A model generated the notes under the pieces. That model was not told where the DNA came from and did not search any database. It worked only from the letters and a program-made list of their open reading frames with translations. A program made the translations under genes and the position numbers. DNA of 55,715 bases from a virus: IMG/VR virus record IMGVR_UViG_3300032288_002071, positions 1 to 55,715 of that record, one strand, 5' to 3'. Position 1 is the first letter of the stretch, and each line of letters opens with the position of its first letter. Of this stretch, positions 48,254 to 55,715 are shown in pieces.

Positions 48254-49215
48254 TGTCATACATTGGTAATAGCCCAGATGTAAATGCTTTTACGATAGGC
48301 GTTGAAAGATTTAACGGCACTGGAGCTTGTACACAATTTACATTGACACGTGATATCGACGATTCAAAAGCAATCGAAATCGTCGTCAATGGTGTTCAAC
48401 AAGACCCAGATAATTCTTATACAGTAACAAATGGTATAATTACTTTTAGTGAAGCGCCACCAACTGGTGCGAATAATATCACTGTAACATATCGTTCCCC
48501 AATTGTTATAACTTTTAATCAAGTTACTGAATCACAACTTCAAGCAAATTCAGTTAAAGAAGGAGCAATTGCTGAGAATGCAATAACTACAAGTAAGATT
48601 TCTCCACTTTCAGTTACGGGTAATAAATTAGGATTATATTCTGTATCTGGCAATAATATTGGTACTGGTGCTATTAGCGCAAATAACTTTGCTGGTGGTG
48701 GTATCACATCAAATGTTTTATCATCAAATTTACAGTTGTCCGTTTCACAAATAACCGAAAAAATAAACATCAGTGGTTCTAGCAGTTTTTATGGTGGAGT
48801 TGCTCAAGGTTCTGTTTCTGGTATTTTAAATATTGATATTATGAATGCAACTGTGCATTCGTTTGAAGCAAATACCACAGGAAATGTAACATTTAATCTT
48901 CGTGGAAACTCAATAAACACTTTTGATTCTTGTATTGCTGTTGGTAATAGTGTTTCATTAATGATTGCATTAAAACATAATGCAGCAGGTGGAAGAGCAC
49001 AAACCAACGTACATATTGATGGTGGTTTAATTCAATCTGGTGGTGGTGGATGGGCTGGTAATTTAATGCTTTATAATTCAAATACAGCTCCAAGTTTTTC
49101 ACCTATTACTAAAGACGAATATAATTTTTATTCATTAACAGTTTTTAAACGTGCATCAAATACATATTCGGTATTTTTAGCAAATACAACTTACGGTAGA
49201 GGATCGGGTTTTTAA
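48253..49215 (+). CDS. Tail-fibre protein with shared C-terminal domain
   Basis: A 320-residue protein. The N-terminal domain (MSYIGNSPDVNAFTIGVERFNGTGACTQFTLT, then IVVNGVQQDPDNSYTVTNGIITFSEAPPTGANNITVTY) is a known attachment pattern of marine phage fibres. Next is a short repeat region (NSVKEGAIAENAITTSKISP, then VSGNNIGTGAISANNFAGGGITSN), probably a shaft. The C-terminal domain (NATVHSFEANTTGNVTFNLRG and VHIDGGLIQSG) is shared with 10535 and 51821. It precedes a glycine-rich adhesin by two bases. It is closely paralogous to the 51821 protein. Confidence 0.8.
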   Translation: MSYIGNSPDVNAFTIGVERFNGTGACTQFTLTRDIDDSKAIEIVVNGVQQDPDNSYTVTNGIITFSEAPPTGANNITVTYRSPIVITFNQVTESQLQANSVKEGAIAENAITTSKISPLSVTGNKLGLYSVSGNNIGTGAISANNFAGGGITSNVLSSNLQLSVSQITEKINISGSSSFYGGVAQGSVSGILNIDIMNATVHSFEANTTGNVTFNLRGNSINTFDSCIAVGNSVSLMIALKHNAAGGRAQTNVHIDGGLIQSGGGGWAGNLMLYNSNTAPSFSPITKDEYNFYSLTVFKRASNTYSVFLANTTYGRGSGF

Positions 49216-49217
49216 AT

Positions 49218-50117
49218 ATGCCTAGACTTGCTGGTTTAAGTAATGGTGGGTTAACGGGTTATGGTATTGGTATTGCTGGTAAAAAGGCATTTATTAATGT
49301 TCACTCATTTAATGTAACTTCAAGTTGGAATCCACCACCAGGACTAGAGTATATTGAATTACTTGTTGTTGCTGGTGGTGGTGGTGGTGGTGGTAATTAT
49401 GGTGGTGGAGGTGGTGCTGGTGGAGTTAGAGTTTCCAATTCATATCAAATAGATTCCACAAAAACATATACGATTGTTGTTGGTGCTGGTGGTGCTGGTG
49501 GTCTAGATGTAGACAATAAAGGTGCATCTGGAACATCATCTAGTATAACTGCTCCTGGATTATCAACTTTTTCTACAACTGGTGGTGGGGGTGGTGGAAG
49601 TAGAGGATTTAATGCTGCAACTGCTCCAGGAAATCCTGGAGGATCTGGTGGCGGCGGCGGCGGATATAATGATTTAGCAAATCTTGGTGGTAGTGGAAAC
49701 GCTGGTGGTTATAATCCCGTTGAAGGATATGGTGGCGGAAAATCTGGTGGATACTATTTTGGTGCGTGTGGTGGAGGTGGTGGTGGAGCTGGTGCAGCAG
49801 GACAAGACGTTCCAGCAGCAGGTAATGGTGCTGGTGGAGATTATAAAGGTGGGCGTGGTGGTATAGGTATTGATTGGAATGGATTTAAAGTTGGGGGTGG
49901 TGGTGGAGGTGGCAATTGGAGTAGTAATCCAGTAGCTCCTGGAGATGCTGATGGTTATGGAACAGGAAAAGGTGGTATATCAACAACAGGCCCCGCTGCG
50001 ACTAGTGGTGGAACAAATCAAGGTGGTGGTGGTGGAGGTGGTGGTACATCAAATGTGCCACAAGGTGGTTCAGGTGGTTCCGGTATAGTGATTGTTCGTT
50101 ATTCACAGTTTTATTAA
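49218..50117 (+). CDS. Glycine-rich tail-fibre adhesin, one repeat unit
   Basis: A 299-residue protein with one adhesin unit. The N-terminal lead is PRLAGLSNGGLTGYGIGIAGKK, then the opening strand IELLVVAGGGGGGG, GGGGAGGVRVS, the strand TYTIVVGAGGAGG, long Gly-rich runs, and the closing strand GSGIVIVRYSQFY. Same design as the three-unit adhesin at 11017. It follows a fibre protein with the partner domain. Probably a distal receptor-binding tip. Confidence 0.8.
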   Translation: MPRLAGLSNGGLTGYGIGIAGKKAFINVHSFNVTSSWNPPPGLEYIELLVVAGGGGGGGNYGGGGGAGGVRVSNSYQIDSTKTYTIVVGAGGAGGLDVDNKGASGTSSSITAPGLSTFSTTGGGGGGSRGFNAATAPGNPGGSGGGGGGYNDLANLGGSGNAGGYNPVEGYGGGKSGGYYFGACGGGGGGAGAAGQDVPAAGNGAGGDYKGGRGGIGIDWNGFKVGGGGGGGNWSSNPVAPGDADGYGTGKGGISTTGPAATSGGTNQGGGGGGGGTSNVPQGGSGGSGIVIVRYSQFY

Positions 50118-50135
50118 TTTTTAAAAAGAAAAAAA

Positions 50136-50474
50136 ATGGCAAGAGCATATAAAATATTAGGACAAAATAATCCAGGTTCGGGTGTTTTAACAACACTCTA
50201 TACTGTTCCCGCTGGTAACTCAGCAATTATATCTTCAATTACAATCGCTAATTTGAATGAAGATGCAAATTCTGGTGCTTCATTTAGAATTGCGGCAAAC
50301 TCATCTGGTGCTGTAGTTTCTAATGCAAACTATCTTGCATATAGCGTTAATGTTCCTGGTCGTGATGCAATTACATTGACTCTTGGTATTACTTTGAATG
50401 CGGGTTCACAATTATCTGTTCACGCTAATTCCACTTTACTTTCATTTGCAGCATTTGGAACTGAAATCTACTAA
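50136..50474 (+). CDS. Small beta-rich virion protein, fibre module partner
   Basis: A 112-residue protein (ARAYKILGQNNPGSGVLTTLYTVPAGNSAIISSITIANLNED, then VPGRDAITLTLGITLNAGSQLSVHANS). It belongs with the small proteins at 47921 and 53860 by layout. It is translationally coupled to the following adhesin gene (TAATGG overlap at 50472-50476). A Shine-Dalgarno-like AAAAAGAAAA is weak. A capping or linking role in a fibre is inferred. Confidence 0.7.
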   Translation: MARAYKILGQNNPGSGVLTTLYTVPAGNSAIISSITIANLNEDANSGASFRIAANSSGAVVSNANYLAYSVNVPGRDAITLTLGITLNAGSQLSVHANSTLLSFAAFGTEIY

Positions 50475-51352
50475 TGGCACTGAATAGAGTCGTTCTTAAT
50501 AAGGTATCAATAAAACGCATGTCTGTTCCTGGAACGGGCGGATCATCTGCTGCACCTGCCGCTTCTACTAAAACTCCTACAGTTGAATATTTAATTGTTG
50601 GTGGTGGTGGTGGAGGAGGTGGTGATGGTGGTGGTGGTGGTGGTGCTGGAGGATTTAGAATAAATCCTTCTTATCCCGTTACATCTGGTACAACATATAC
50701 GATTACAGTTGGTGGTGCAGGTTCTGCTCCTGCTGGTGGACAAGGTGGTTCTGGTTCAAATTCTGGATTTCATCGTGCTGCACCATTTTCTTCGGTGTGG
50801 GCAACTGGTGGTGGGGGTGGTGGTAGAGGGGGTGGATCATCAGCAGCAGGTAGTAATGGTGGCTCCGGTGGTGGTGGCGGTGGTTTTTTTGGTGGTGTTT
50901 CACGAGCAGGTGGTAGTGGTAATGCTGGTGGTTATTCCCCTTCTGAAGGTAATAACGGTGGTATATCTGATGGGGGTGGACCACAATATGGTGGAGGTGG
51001 TGGAGGTGGAGCTGGAGGTGTCGGTGGTGCAGGCACACCAAGTACCAGTGGACCCGGTGGACCTGGTACTGCAAGCACAATCACAGGTGCTTCTGTAACT
51101 TATGCAGCGGGCGCTTCTGGTGGGGGTACTTCTGGACCATCGACTGCTGGAACACCAAATACCGGAAATGGTGGAGGTGGAAGTAGTAATGGTCCTACTG
51201 TTGCTGGTGGTCAAGGTGGTTCTGGTGTAGTTGTCATTCGTTATCTAACTACTTATGACAATGTATCAGCGATTAGTGGAGCAACCTACTCTGAAAGTAG
51301 TGGATATAGAATCTTTAGATATACTGGTGCCGGATCTATAACTTTTTCATAA
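50474..51352 (+). CDS. Glycine-rich tail-fibre adhesin with extra C-terminal strand
   Basis: A 292-residue glycine-rich adhesin: N-terminus RVVLNKVSIKRMSVPGTGGSSAAPAAST, opening strand VEYLIVGGGGGGGG, GGGGAGGFRINPSYPV, strand TYTITVGGAGSAP, Gly-rich runs, and closing strand GSGVVVIRYLTTYD. Unlike its relatives it continues about 30 residues after the closing strand (ISGATYSESSGYRIFRYTGAGSITFS), which may be a further small domain. A late promoter follows. Confidence 0.8.
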   Translation: MALNRVVLNKVSIKRMSVPGTGGSSAAPAASTKTPTVEYLIVGGGGGGGGDGGGGGGAGGFRINPSYPVTSGTTYTITVGGAGSAPAGGQGGSGSNSGFHRAAPFSSVWATGGGGGGRGGGSSAAGSNGGSGGGGGGFFGGVSRAGGSGNAGGYSPSEGNNGGISDGGGPQYGGGGGGGAGGVGGAGTPSTSGPGGPGTASTITGASVTYAAGASGGGTSGPSTAGTPNTGNGGGGSSNGPTVAGGQGGSGVVVIRYLTTYDNVSAISGATYSESSGYRIFRYTGAGSITFS

Positions 51353-51361
51353 AAAACACAG

Positions 51362-51369
51362 TATAAATA
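51362..51369 (+). promoter_or_regulatory. T4-type late promoter TATAAATA
   Basis: Perfect match, 21 bases before the ATG at 51390, with TTGAGGTGA as ribosome site. Confidence 0.8.
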
Positions 51370-51389
51370 TTTTTATTTGAGGTGATTGA

Positions 51390-51809
51390 ATGAATAACAA
51401 AGACATTGAATATGCACAATATTTAATTGGCAATAACAACAAATTAGTTTGTGGTATTGATACTGCAATCAAAACATTACGACCAACTGCTCGTTATGAT
51501 ATGTCTGCTTCGGGTGGACATTTTGAGTTTACACGTTGGGAAGATGAAGCTGGTACTAAACCACCAACTAAAGATGAAATTATGAAGGAACTAGAATATC
51601 AAAATAAGTTTATTGCATATTGGCAGCATTTCGTTGATCGTGCAGCAAACTATCCTGATATTGTAGTTATTATCAATAGTTTATGGGAAGCAATTGATAC
51701 TGGTGTTATTCCAGGTAAAGGAACAAAGTTCTATGAATCTATCAAAGAAATTAACGATAAGTTTCCTAAACCTGATGGTGAACCACCAGTAAGACCAACA
51801 TACGAATAA
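51390..51809 (+). CDS. Tail fibre assembly chaperone-like protein
   Basis: A 139-residue acidic protein. The segment FTRWEDEAGTKPPTKDEIMKELEYQNKFIAYWQHFVDRAANYPDIVVIINSLWEAIDTG matches the pattern of tail-fibre assembly or XkdW-type proteins: W-x-D-x-x-x-x-x-P-T-x-x-E-I, a long helix, and R-x-x-x-Y-P-x-x-x-x-x-x-x-x-L-W. These are non-structural helpers that fold fibre trimers. It lies between fibre/adhesin modules and has its own perfect late promoter, in keeping with a chaperone for them. Confidence 0.65.
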   Translation: MNNKDIEYAQYLIGNNNKLVCGIDTAIKTLRPTARYDMSASGGHFEFTRWEDEAGTKPPTKDEIMKELEYQNKFIAYWQHFVDRAANYPDIVVIINSLWEAIDTGVIPGKGTKFYESIKEINDKFPKPDGEPPVRPTYE

Positions 51810-51820
51810 TAGGAAATTAA

Positions 51821-52831
51821 ATGTCATATATTGGCAATCAAGTTACGTCAGTACCTCATGTAGTTGATATTTTTACTGGCGACAATACGACAGTTACCTT
51901 TGGACCACTGACACGTGCTCCTGCTGGTACTGCTGCTATTGCTGTGTTTGTAAACGGTGTTTATAAAATTCCTGGCGTTGATTACACACTAAATGGTAAT
52001 TTAATTGTTTTCACTTCTGCTCCAGCTTCAAGTGCTAGTGTTATCATACATCATTTAGGTAATGGTACAACAACACAAGTTCCATCCGATGGTTCAGTTA
52101 CAGGAAATAAATTAGCAATAAATTCTGTTCGTGGTAACAATATTGTTGCTGGAGAAATTACAGGTAACTTGATTGCTGCTACATCTGTTGCGACTAATAA
52201 TATTGTTGTTGGTGCAATTACAGGTAACTTGATTGCTTTGAATTCAATATCCGGTAATCAAATTGGTGTCTATGCAGTTTCCGGCAATCAAATCGGTACT
52301 GGTGCTATCAGTGCAAATAACTTTGCCGGTGGTGGTATTACATCAAATGTTTTATCACCAAACTTAACATTAACTATAACAAGAACAAACGAAACTACTA
52401 ATTTATTTTCTACTGCTCCAGCAGGAAATATAAACATTGATGTTGCAAACACCACTCTTTATTATTTCACATCGAATACTACAGCAAATGTGACATTTAA
52501 TCTTCGTGCAAATAATATAAACACGTTTGATTCTGTTGTTAGAATAGGTGAGACTGTTACTGTAACTATTATGCTTCGTCATTCAACAACATCTGGTGGT
52601 CGCCATACTGCAAATGTTTATATTGATGGTGGATTGATTACTACGAATAGAACAAACCCAGACCAAGCCGGTGCAAATAATTTATTTTACGTTGCTAACA
52701 TCGTTCCATTATACGCAACTACTATTGCTGGAACTGGTTTTGAAATGAATATGTACAACATCAGTGTATTCAAACGAGATGCAAATACGTACACAGTATT
52801 CATGTCTAATACAAATGCTCAAATAGGTTAA
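51821..52831 (+). CDS. Tail-fibre protein, paralogue of 48253
   Basis: A 336-residue protein. The N-terminal attachment domain (MSYIGNQVTSVPHVVDIFTGDNTTVTFG, then IAVFVNGVYKIPGVDYTLNGNLIVFTSAPAS) resembles that of 48253. The shaft has short repeats ending VSGNQIGTGAISANNFAGGGITSNVLSPNL, nearly identical to 48253 (VSGNNIGTGAISANNFAGGGITSNVLSSNL). The C-terminal partner domain reads NTTLYYFTSNTTANVTFNLRA, TANVYIDGGLITTN and MYNISVFKRDANTYTVFMSNT. A glycine-rich adhesin follows one base after the stop. An internal duplication followed by divergence is likely. Confidence 0.82.
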   Translation: MSYIGNQVTSVPHVVDIFTGDNTTVTFGPLTRAPAGTAAIAVFVNGVYKIPGVDYTLNGNLIVFTSAPASSASVIIHHLGNGTTTQVPSDGSVTGNKLAINSVRGNNIVAGEITGNLIAATSVATNNIVVGAITGNLIALNSISGNQIGVYAVSGNQIGTGAISANNFAGGGITSNVLSPNLTLTITRTNETTNLFSTAPAGNINIDVANTTLYYFTSNTTANVTFNLRANNINTFDSVVRIGETVTVTIMLRHSTTSGGRHTANVYIDGGLITTNRTNPDQAGANNLFYVANIVPLYATTIAGTGFEMNMYNISVFKRDANTYTVFMSNTNAQIG

Positions 52832-52832
52832 C

Positions 52833-53840
52833 ATGAGTAGATTAGCATCATTAACATCATTAGGAATAATTGGCACATTAAAAAAAACTAGAGTTCCTGT
52901 ATCACTTGTTTATACTGGTCAGGGAACATTCACGGTTCCACCGGCGCTTACTGCAATTGATGTTTTTGTTGTTGCCGGTGGGGGTGGTGGAGGTGGTGCT
53001 GTAAATGGTGGTGCTGGTGGTGGTGGTGCCGGTGGTGTTAGATTTATTACCGGTAAAACTGTTCGTCCAAATATCACCCTCAATATTCAAGTGGGCAGCG
53101 GCGGCGCAGGTGGTTATGACGCTTATGGTTCAAATGGTGGCAATTCGGGTATTTGGACTACAGATTATTTGATTCCACCACTTATTCCGGTTGGTGATGT
53201 GTGGTCAACAGGAGGTGGTGGCGGTGCTGGAGCAGTGGCTCCCTCTGGAAGTCCTGGAAGGGGTGGTGGTTCTGGTGGTGGAGGTGGTGGCAACTCATCC
53301 CCTTCAACTAGAGGTGGTGGCGCTGGTAATTTAGGTGGATATAATCCATCCGAAGGAAATACTGGTGGTGGGGGTGGTTTTTCTGGTGGTGGTGGAGGTG
53401 GTGGTGCTGGCAATGTTGGTGAAACAAAATCTTATGGTGGTGGTAACGGTGGCATAGGTATATTTTCTACGATGTCTGGAACTAACACTGCATATGGTGG
53501 AGGAGGTGGAGCATTTGGAATATTTTTCACTCCAGGACCACTTGCTCCTATGTTGGGTACGGGTGGTGGTGGTTCGGTGCCCGGACCTCTTGGAACAAAT
53601 AGTATTAATAAGTATGGTTCACCGAGTTCTTTAGTATCTCCATACGGTGCATTTGTTGGAACACCGTTTGGTGGTGGTGCTGCAAGCACTTATCAACCGC
53701 CGTATGCTGGTAGACCAGGAAGAGGTGAAGCTGGTGTTGCGTTTACGGGTGGTGGTGGTGGAGCATCGGATGATGGTGGTGGTAATGGAGAAGGATGGGG
53801 TGGTAATGGTGGTTCGGGTATTGTTATTATCAGATACTAA
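52833..53840 (+). CDS. Glycine-rich tail-fibre adhesin
   Basis: A 335-residue adhesin: N-terminus SRLASLTSLGIIGTLKKTRVPVS, opening strand IDVFVVAGGGGGGG, GGGGAGGVRFITG, strand TLNIQVGSGGAGG, Gly-rich runs with loops (WSTGGGGGAGAVAPSGSPG, NPSEGNTGGGGG), and the closing strand GSGIVIIRY. It ends exactly at the closing strand. It is paired with the fibre protein at 51821. Receptor binding is inferred from the polyglycine-II adhesin type. Confidence 0.8.
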   Translation: MSRLASLTSLGIIGTLKKTRVPVSLVYTGQGTFTVPPALTAIDVFVVAGGGGGGGAVNGGAGGGGAGGVRFITGKTVRPNITLNIQVGSGGAGGYDAYGSNGGNSGIWTTDYLIPPLIPVGDVWSTGGGGGAGAVAPSGSPGRGGGSGGGGGGNSSPSTRGGGAGNLGGYNPSEGNTGGGGGFSGGGGGGGAGNVGETKSYGGGNGGIGIFSTMSGTNTAYGGGGGAFGIFFTPGPLAPMLGTGGGGSVPGPLGTNSINKYGSPSSLVSPYGAFVGTPFGGGAASTYQPPYAGRPGRGEAGVAFTGGGGGASDDGGGNGEGWGGNGGSGIVIIRY

Positions 53841-53859
53841 TAAGCTAAGGAAAAAATAA

Positions 53860-54255
53860 ATGGCAGCACCTAACATTGTCAGTGTAGCAAACATTTTGGG
53901 AAAAAGTAACGTAGCTAACGTTACTACTGTCACTTCAAATGTTGTTTCGAACGTTTATGGTTCGAACAAAGTATTTAAAATAAACACGATTATTATATCA
54001 AATGTTGATGGTGCAAACAATGGTATTGTTACAGTTGGACTATACAAAGGCGGAAACTCAGGTTCTCAAAGAACAGCAGATGGTACAGTCTACAATACAG
54101 TTTTTTCAATTGCCAATACTATCACCGTTCCTGCAAAGTCATCTCTAGACATTCTTGCTAAAAATTTATATCTTGAGGAAGGAGATGTCATTACAGTGAG
54201 AGCCGATGCGAACAATCGCTTGCACATGATTACTTCTTTTGAAGAGATTAGTTAA
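53860..54255 (+). CDS. Small beta-rich virion protein, fibre module partner
   Basis: A 131-residue protein (VANILGKSNVANVTTVTSNVVSNVYGSNKVFKINTIIISNVDG, then ITVPAKSSLDILAKNLYLEEGDVITVRADANN). The E-E-G-D-x-I-x-V-x-A-D end motif is common in small virion proteins of marine myoviruses. It is the third of the small partner proteins and sits directly before a glycine-rich adhesin that starts at the next base. AAGGAAAAA precedes the ATG. Confidence 0.7.
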   Translation: MAAPNIVSVANILGKSNVANVTTVTSNVVSNVYGSNKVFKINTIIISNVDGANNGIVTVGLYKGGNSGSQRTADGTVYNTVFSIANTITVPAKSSLDILAKNLYLEEGDVITVRADANNRLHMITSFEEIS

Positions 54256-55715
54256 ATGCCTTTTGGTTACAATGGCGGCGTTCTTGGTTTTGTAAATCTA
54301 GCAAAAGGTTTAAATGGAATCACTAATGGCATCTGGTCACTAGATGAAGTATTCATTAATCGTGATTTGGGTTATTGGCCCAACACGACACGCAGTGAAT
54401 ATGCAAATCAAATATTCACATCTTCAGGTACTTTCACTACCACACCTCTTGTTTCATCGTATGTAGAATATCTTGTTGTTGCCGGTGGCGGCGGTGGTGG
54501 AGGTCAAGCTGGCGGTGGCGGTGGAGGTGGTGGTTTTCGTTCGGGACAAATTGCCGTAGATGCTGGAAAAACTTACACCGTAACTGTTGGTGGTGGTGGT
54601 GCCGTAGGCACTATAGGATCTAATAGCGGATTTTTTGAAAATTCTTCAGGACAACCTAGTTTTTGGTCAACTGGTGGTGGTAGAGGTGGTGTAAATTCTT
54701 CAGGGCAACAAGGCGGTGGTGATGGTGGTTCTGGTGGAGGAGGAGGATCAACTGGATATGGAGGTGGTCCTCATCCGGGTGGACAAGGAAATGCAGGAAA
54801 TTATATTCCATTAGAAGGTTATGGTGGTGGCTCTGGTTTATTTTTTCTATCTGTACCTTCTCCCGGCGGTGGTGGAGGTGGTGGCGCTGGTGCTAATGGC
54901 TTAAGTGCTGTGAATGGTCAAGGTGGTAATGGTGGTATAGGAATCTTCTCTTCTGTATCTGGTGCAAATATAGGATATTCTGGTGGTGGTGGAGGATGTA
55001 TTGATTCGTCAACTCCTAATAATTATGGAGTTGGTGCACTAAGTTTTGGTGGAGCAAATGGCGCATATCTTTTTTCTGGAACAGCGGGCAATGGCACAAC
55101 AAATCGTGGTGGCGGTGGCGGCGGAGGAGGTCCTGCCGTAGGACCAACTAACACAGGAGGTCTTGGTGGCTCAGGTTTCGTATACATAAGACAGTTTACA
55201 CTTTCAACTACATCAGTATTTGTATTTGCTAATACAACTCAATTTACAGTTCCCGATGGTGTCACATCAATTGATTATTTGATTGTTGGTGGTGGTGGTG
55301 GAGGAGGCTCTTTTGGTGGTGGTGGAGGTGCGGGTGGCTTACTTCAAGGCACAGGATATCCTGTAGGACCGGGACAGCTATACACTATTCAAGTTGGTTC
55401 TGGTGGTTCGGGTGCAACTACATCAGACACGGGGATAAATGGAAGCAATGGAACAAATACAATATTTTCAGCAGGTAACACAGTAAATGCCGCTATTTTT
55501 ACTGCTAGAGGAGGTGGAGGTGGAGGAACAAGAAACGGTGCACCGGGTTATGGTGGACCTGCTGCATTCTCTGGCGGTTCGGGTGGTGGTGGTGCCAACT
55601 CAGATTCAGGACCAGGAGGTCCTGCTGGTTTAGGAACACCAGGACAAGGAAACAATGGAGGTAATGGTGGAACTGGTGTTGTTGGAACACCTGATTATGG
55701 ACATGGTGGTGGAGG
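54256..55715 (+). CDS. Glycine-rich tail-fibre adhesin, 3' end cut by window
   Basis: The frame is open from the ATG at 54256 to the window end (486 codons visible). The N-terminus (MPFGYNGGVLGFVNLAKGLN) is followed by a first unit with opening strand VEYLVVAGGGGGGG and closing strand GSGFVYIRQFT, then a second unit opening with IDYLIVGGGGGGG. The second unit resembles unit 2 of the 11017 adhesin closely (LLQGTGYPVGPGQLYTIQVGSGG against VLQGTGYPVGPNQLYTISIGAGG), and the DNA is also very similar there. At least two units are present. It is coupled to the 53860 gene with no gap. Confidence 0.8.
   Translation, partial: MPFGYNGGVLGFVNLAKGLNGITNGIWSLDEVFINRDLGYWPNTTRSEYANQIFTSSGTFTTTPLVSSYVEYLVVAGGGGGGGQAGGGGGGGGFRSGQIAVDAGKTYTVTVGGGGAVGTIGSNSGFFENSSGQPSFWSTGGGRGGVNSSGQQGGGDGGSGGGGGSTGYGGGPHPGGQGNAGNYIPLEGYGGGSGLFFLSVPSPGGGGGGGAGANGLSAVNGQGGNGGIGIFSSVSGANIGYSGGGGGCIDSSTPNNYGVGALSFGGANGAYLFSGTAGNGTTNRGGGGGGGGPAVGPTNTGGLGGSGFVYIRQFTLSTTSVFVFANTTQFTVPDGVTSIDYLIVGGGGGGGSFGGGGGAGGLLQGTGYPVGPGQLYTIQVGSGGSGATTSDTGINGSNGTNTIFSAGNTVNAAIFTARGGGGGGTRNGAPGYGGPAAFSGGSGGGGANSDSGPGGPAGLGTPGQGNNGGNGGTGVVGTPDYGHGGG

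Overview
The window is a 55.7 kb piece of an AT-rich tailed-phage genome of the T4 superfamily (contractile-tailed). It carries recognisable homologues of T4 rnh, 59, 32, 33, 26, 54, 4, 48, 53, 27, 5, 25, 6, 7 and 8, a DUF4815/gp10-like protein, and many T4-type late promoters (N-ATAAATA). Strong sigma70-type promoters (TTGACA-17-TATAMT) precede small genes that are probably early. No bacterial chromosomal backbone is visible.

Layout. (1) 1-1359: end of a homing endonuclease gene, then a cluster of 12 tRNA genes. (2) 1378-4564: small accessory genes, a 13th tRNA, a rubrerythrin, a 24-codon gene encoding a near-perfect PqqA peptide (precursor of the cofactor PQQ), and two minus-strand genes. 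(3) 4622-7018: unknown gene, RNase H, DUF6433-like gene. (4) 7015-10491: nucleotide-sugar and glycosyl genes, a ClpP-like protease and two short charged proteins. (5) 10509-13464: first glycine-rich adhesin module. (6) 13489-20832: small genes under separate promoters, a holin-like and a lipoprotein gene, a PD-(D/E)XK nuclease, a BFD-like ferredoxin, a circularly permuted tmRNA gene, and a SleB-type endolysin. (7) 20834-23675: late-transcription coactivator, an intruding GIY-YIG endonuclease, helicase loader gp59, a HAD phosphatase and gp32. (8) 23674-28416 (minus strand): tape-measure-like protein, a tail-chaperone pair joined by a probable -1 frameshift, gp54, an unknown protein and gp4. (9) 28414-47278: baseplate genes 48-53-27-5-PAAR-25-6-7-8-10. 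(10) 47280-55715: tail-fibre-type proteins with four more glycine-rich adhesins, the last cut by the window end.

The most notable cargo is a phage pqqA gene and a two-piece-type tmRNA whose tag reads ANDAFYGEERLAA. Permuted tmRNA genes are known from alphaproteobacteria, some betaproteobacteria and some cyanobacteria. The GFEITMYIANR end of the PqqA peptide is of the beta/gamma type. A PQQ-dependent host, perhaps an aquatic methylotroph, is therefore an attractive inference, but it is not shown by the sequence.

How the genes work together: tRNAs and tmRNA support translation. rnh, 59 and 32 support replication, and the gp33-like protein supports late transcription. Sugar enzymes and several fibre/adhesin modules deal with the host surface. 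The endolysin with the holin-like and lipoprotein genes forms a scattered lysis set. pqqA, rubrerythrin and the ferredoxin are candidate auxiliary metabolic genes.
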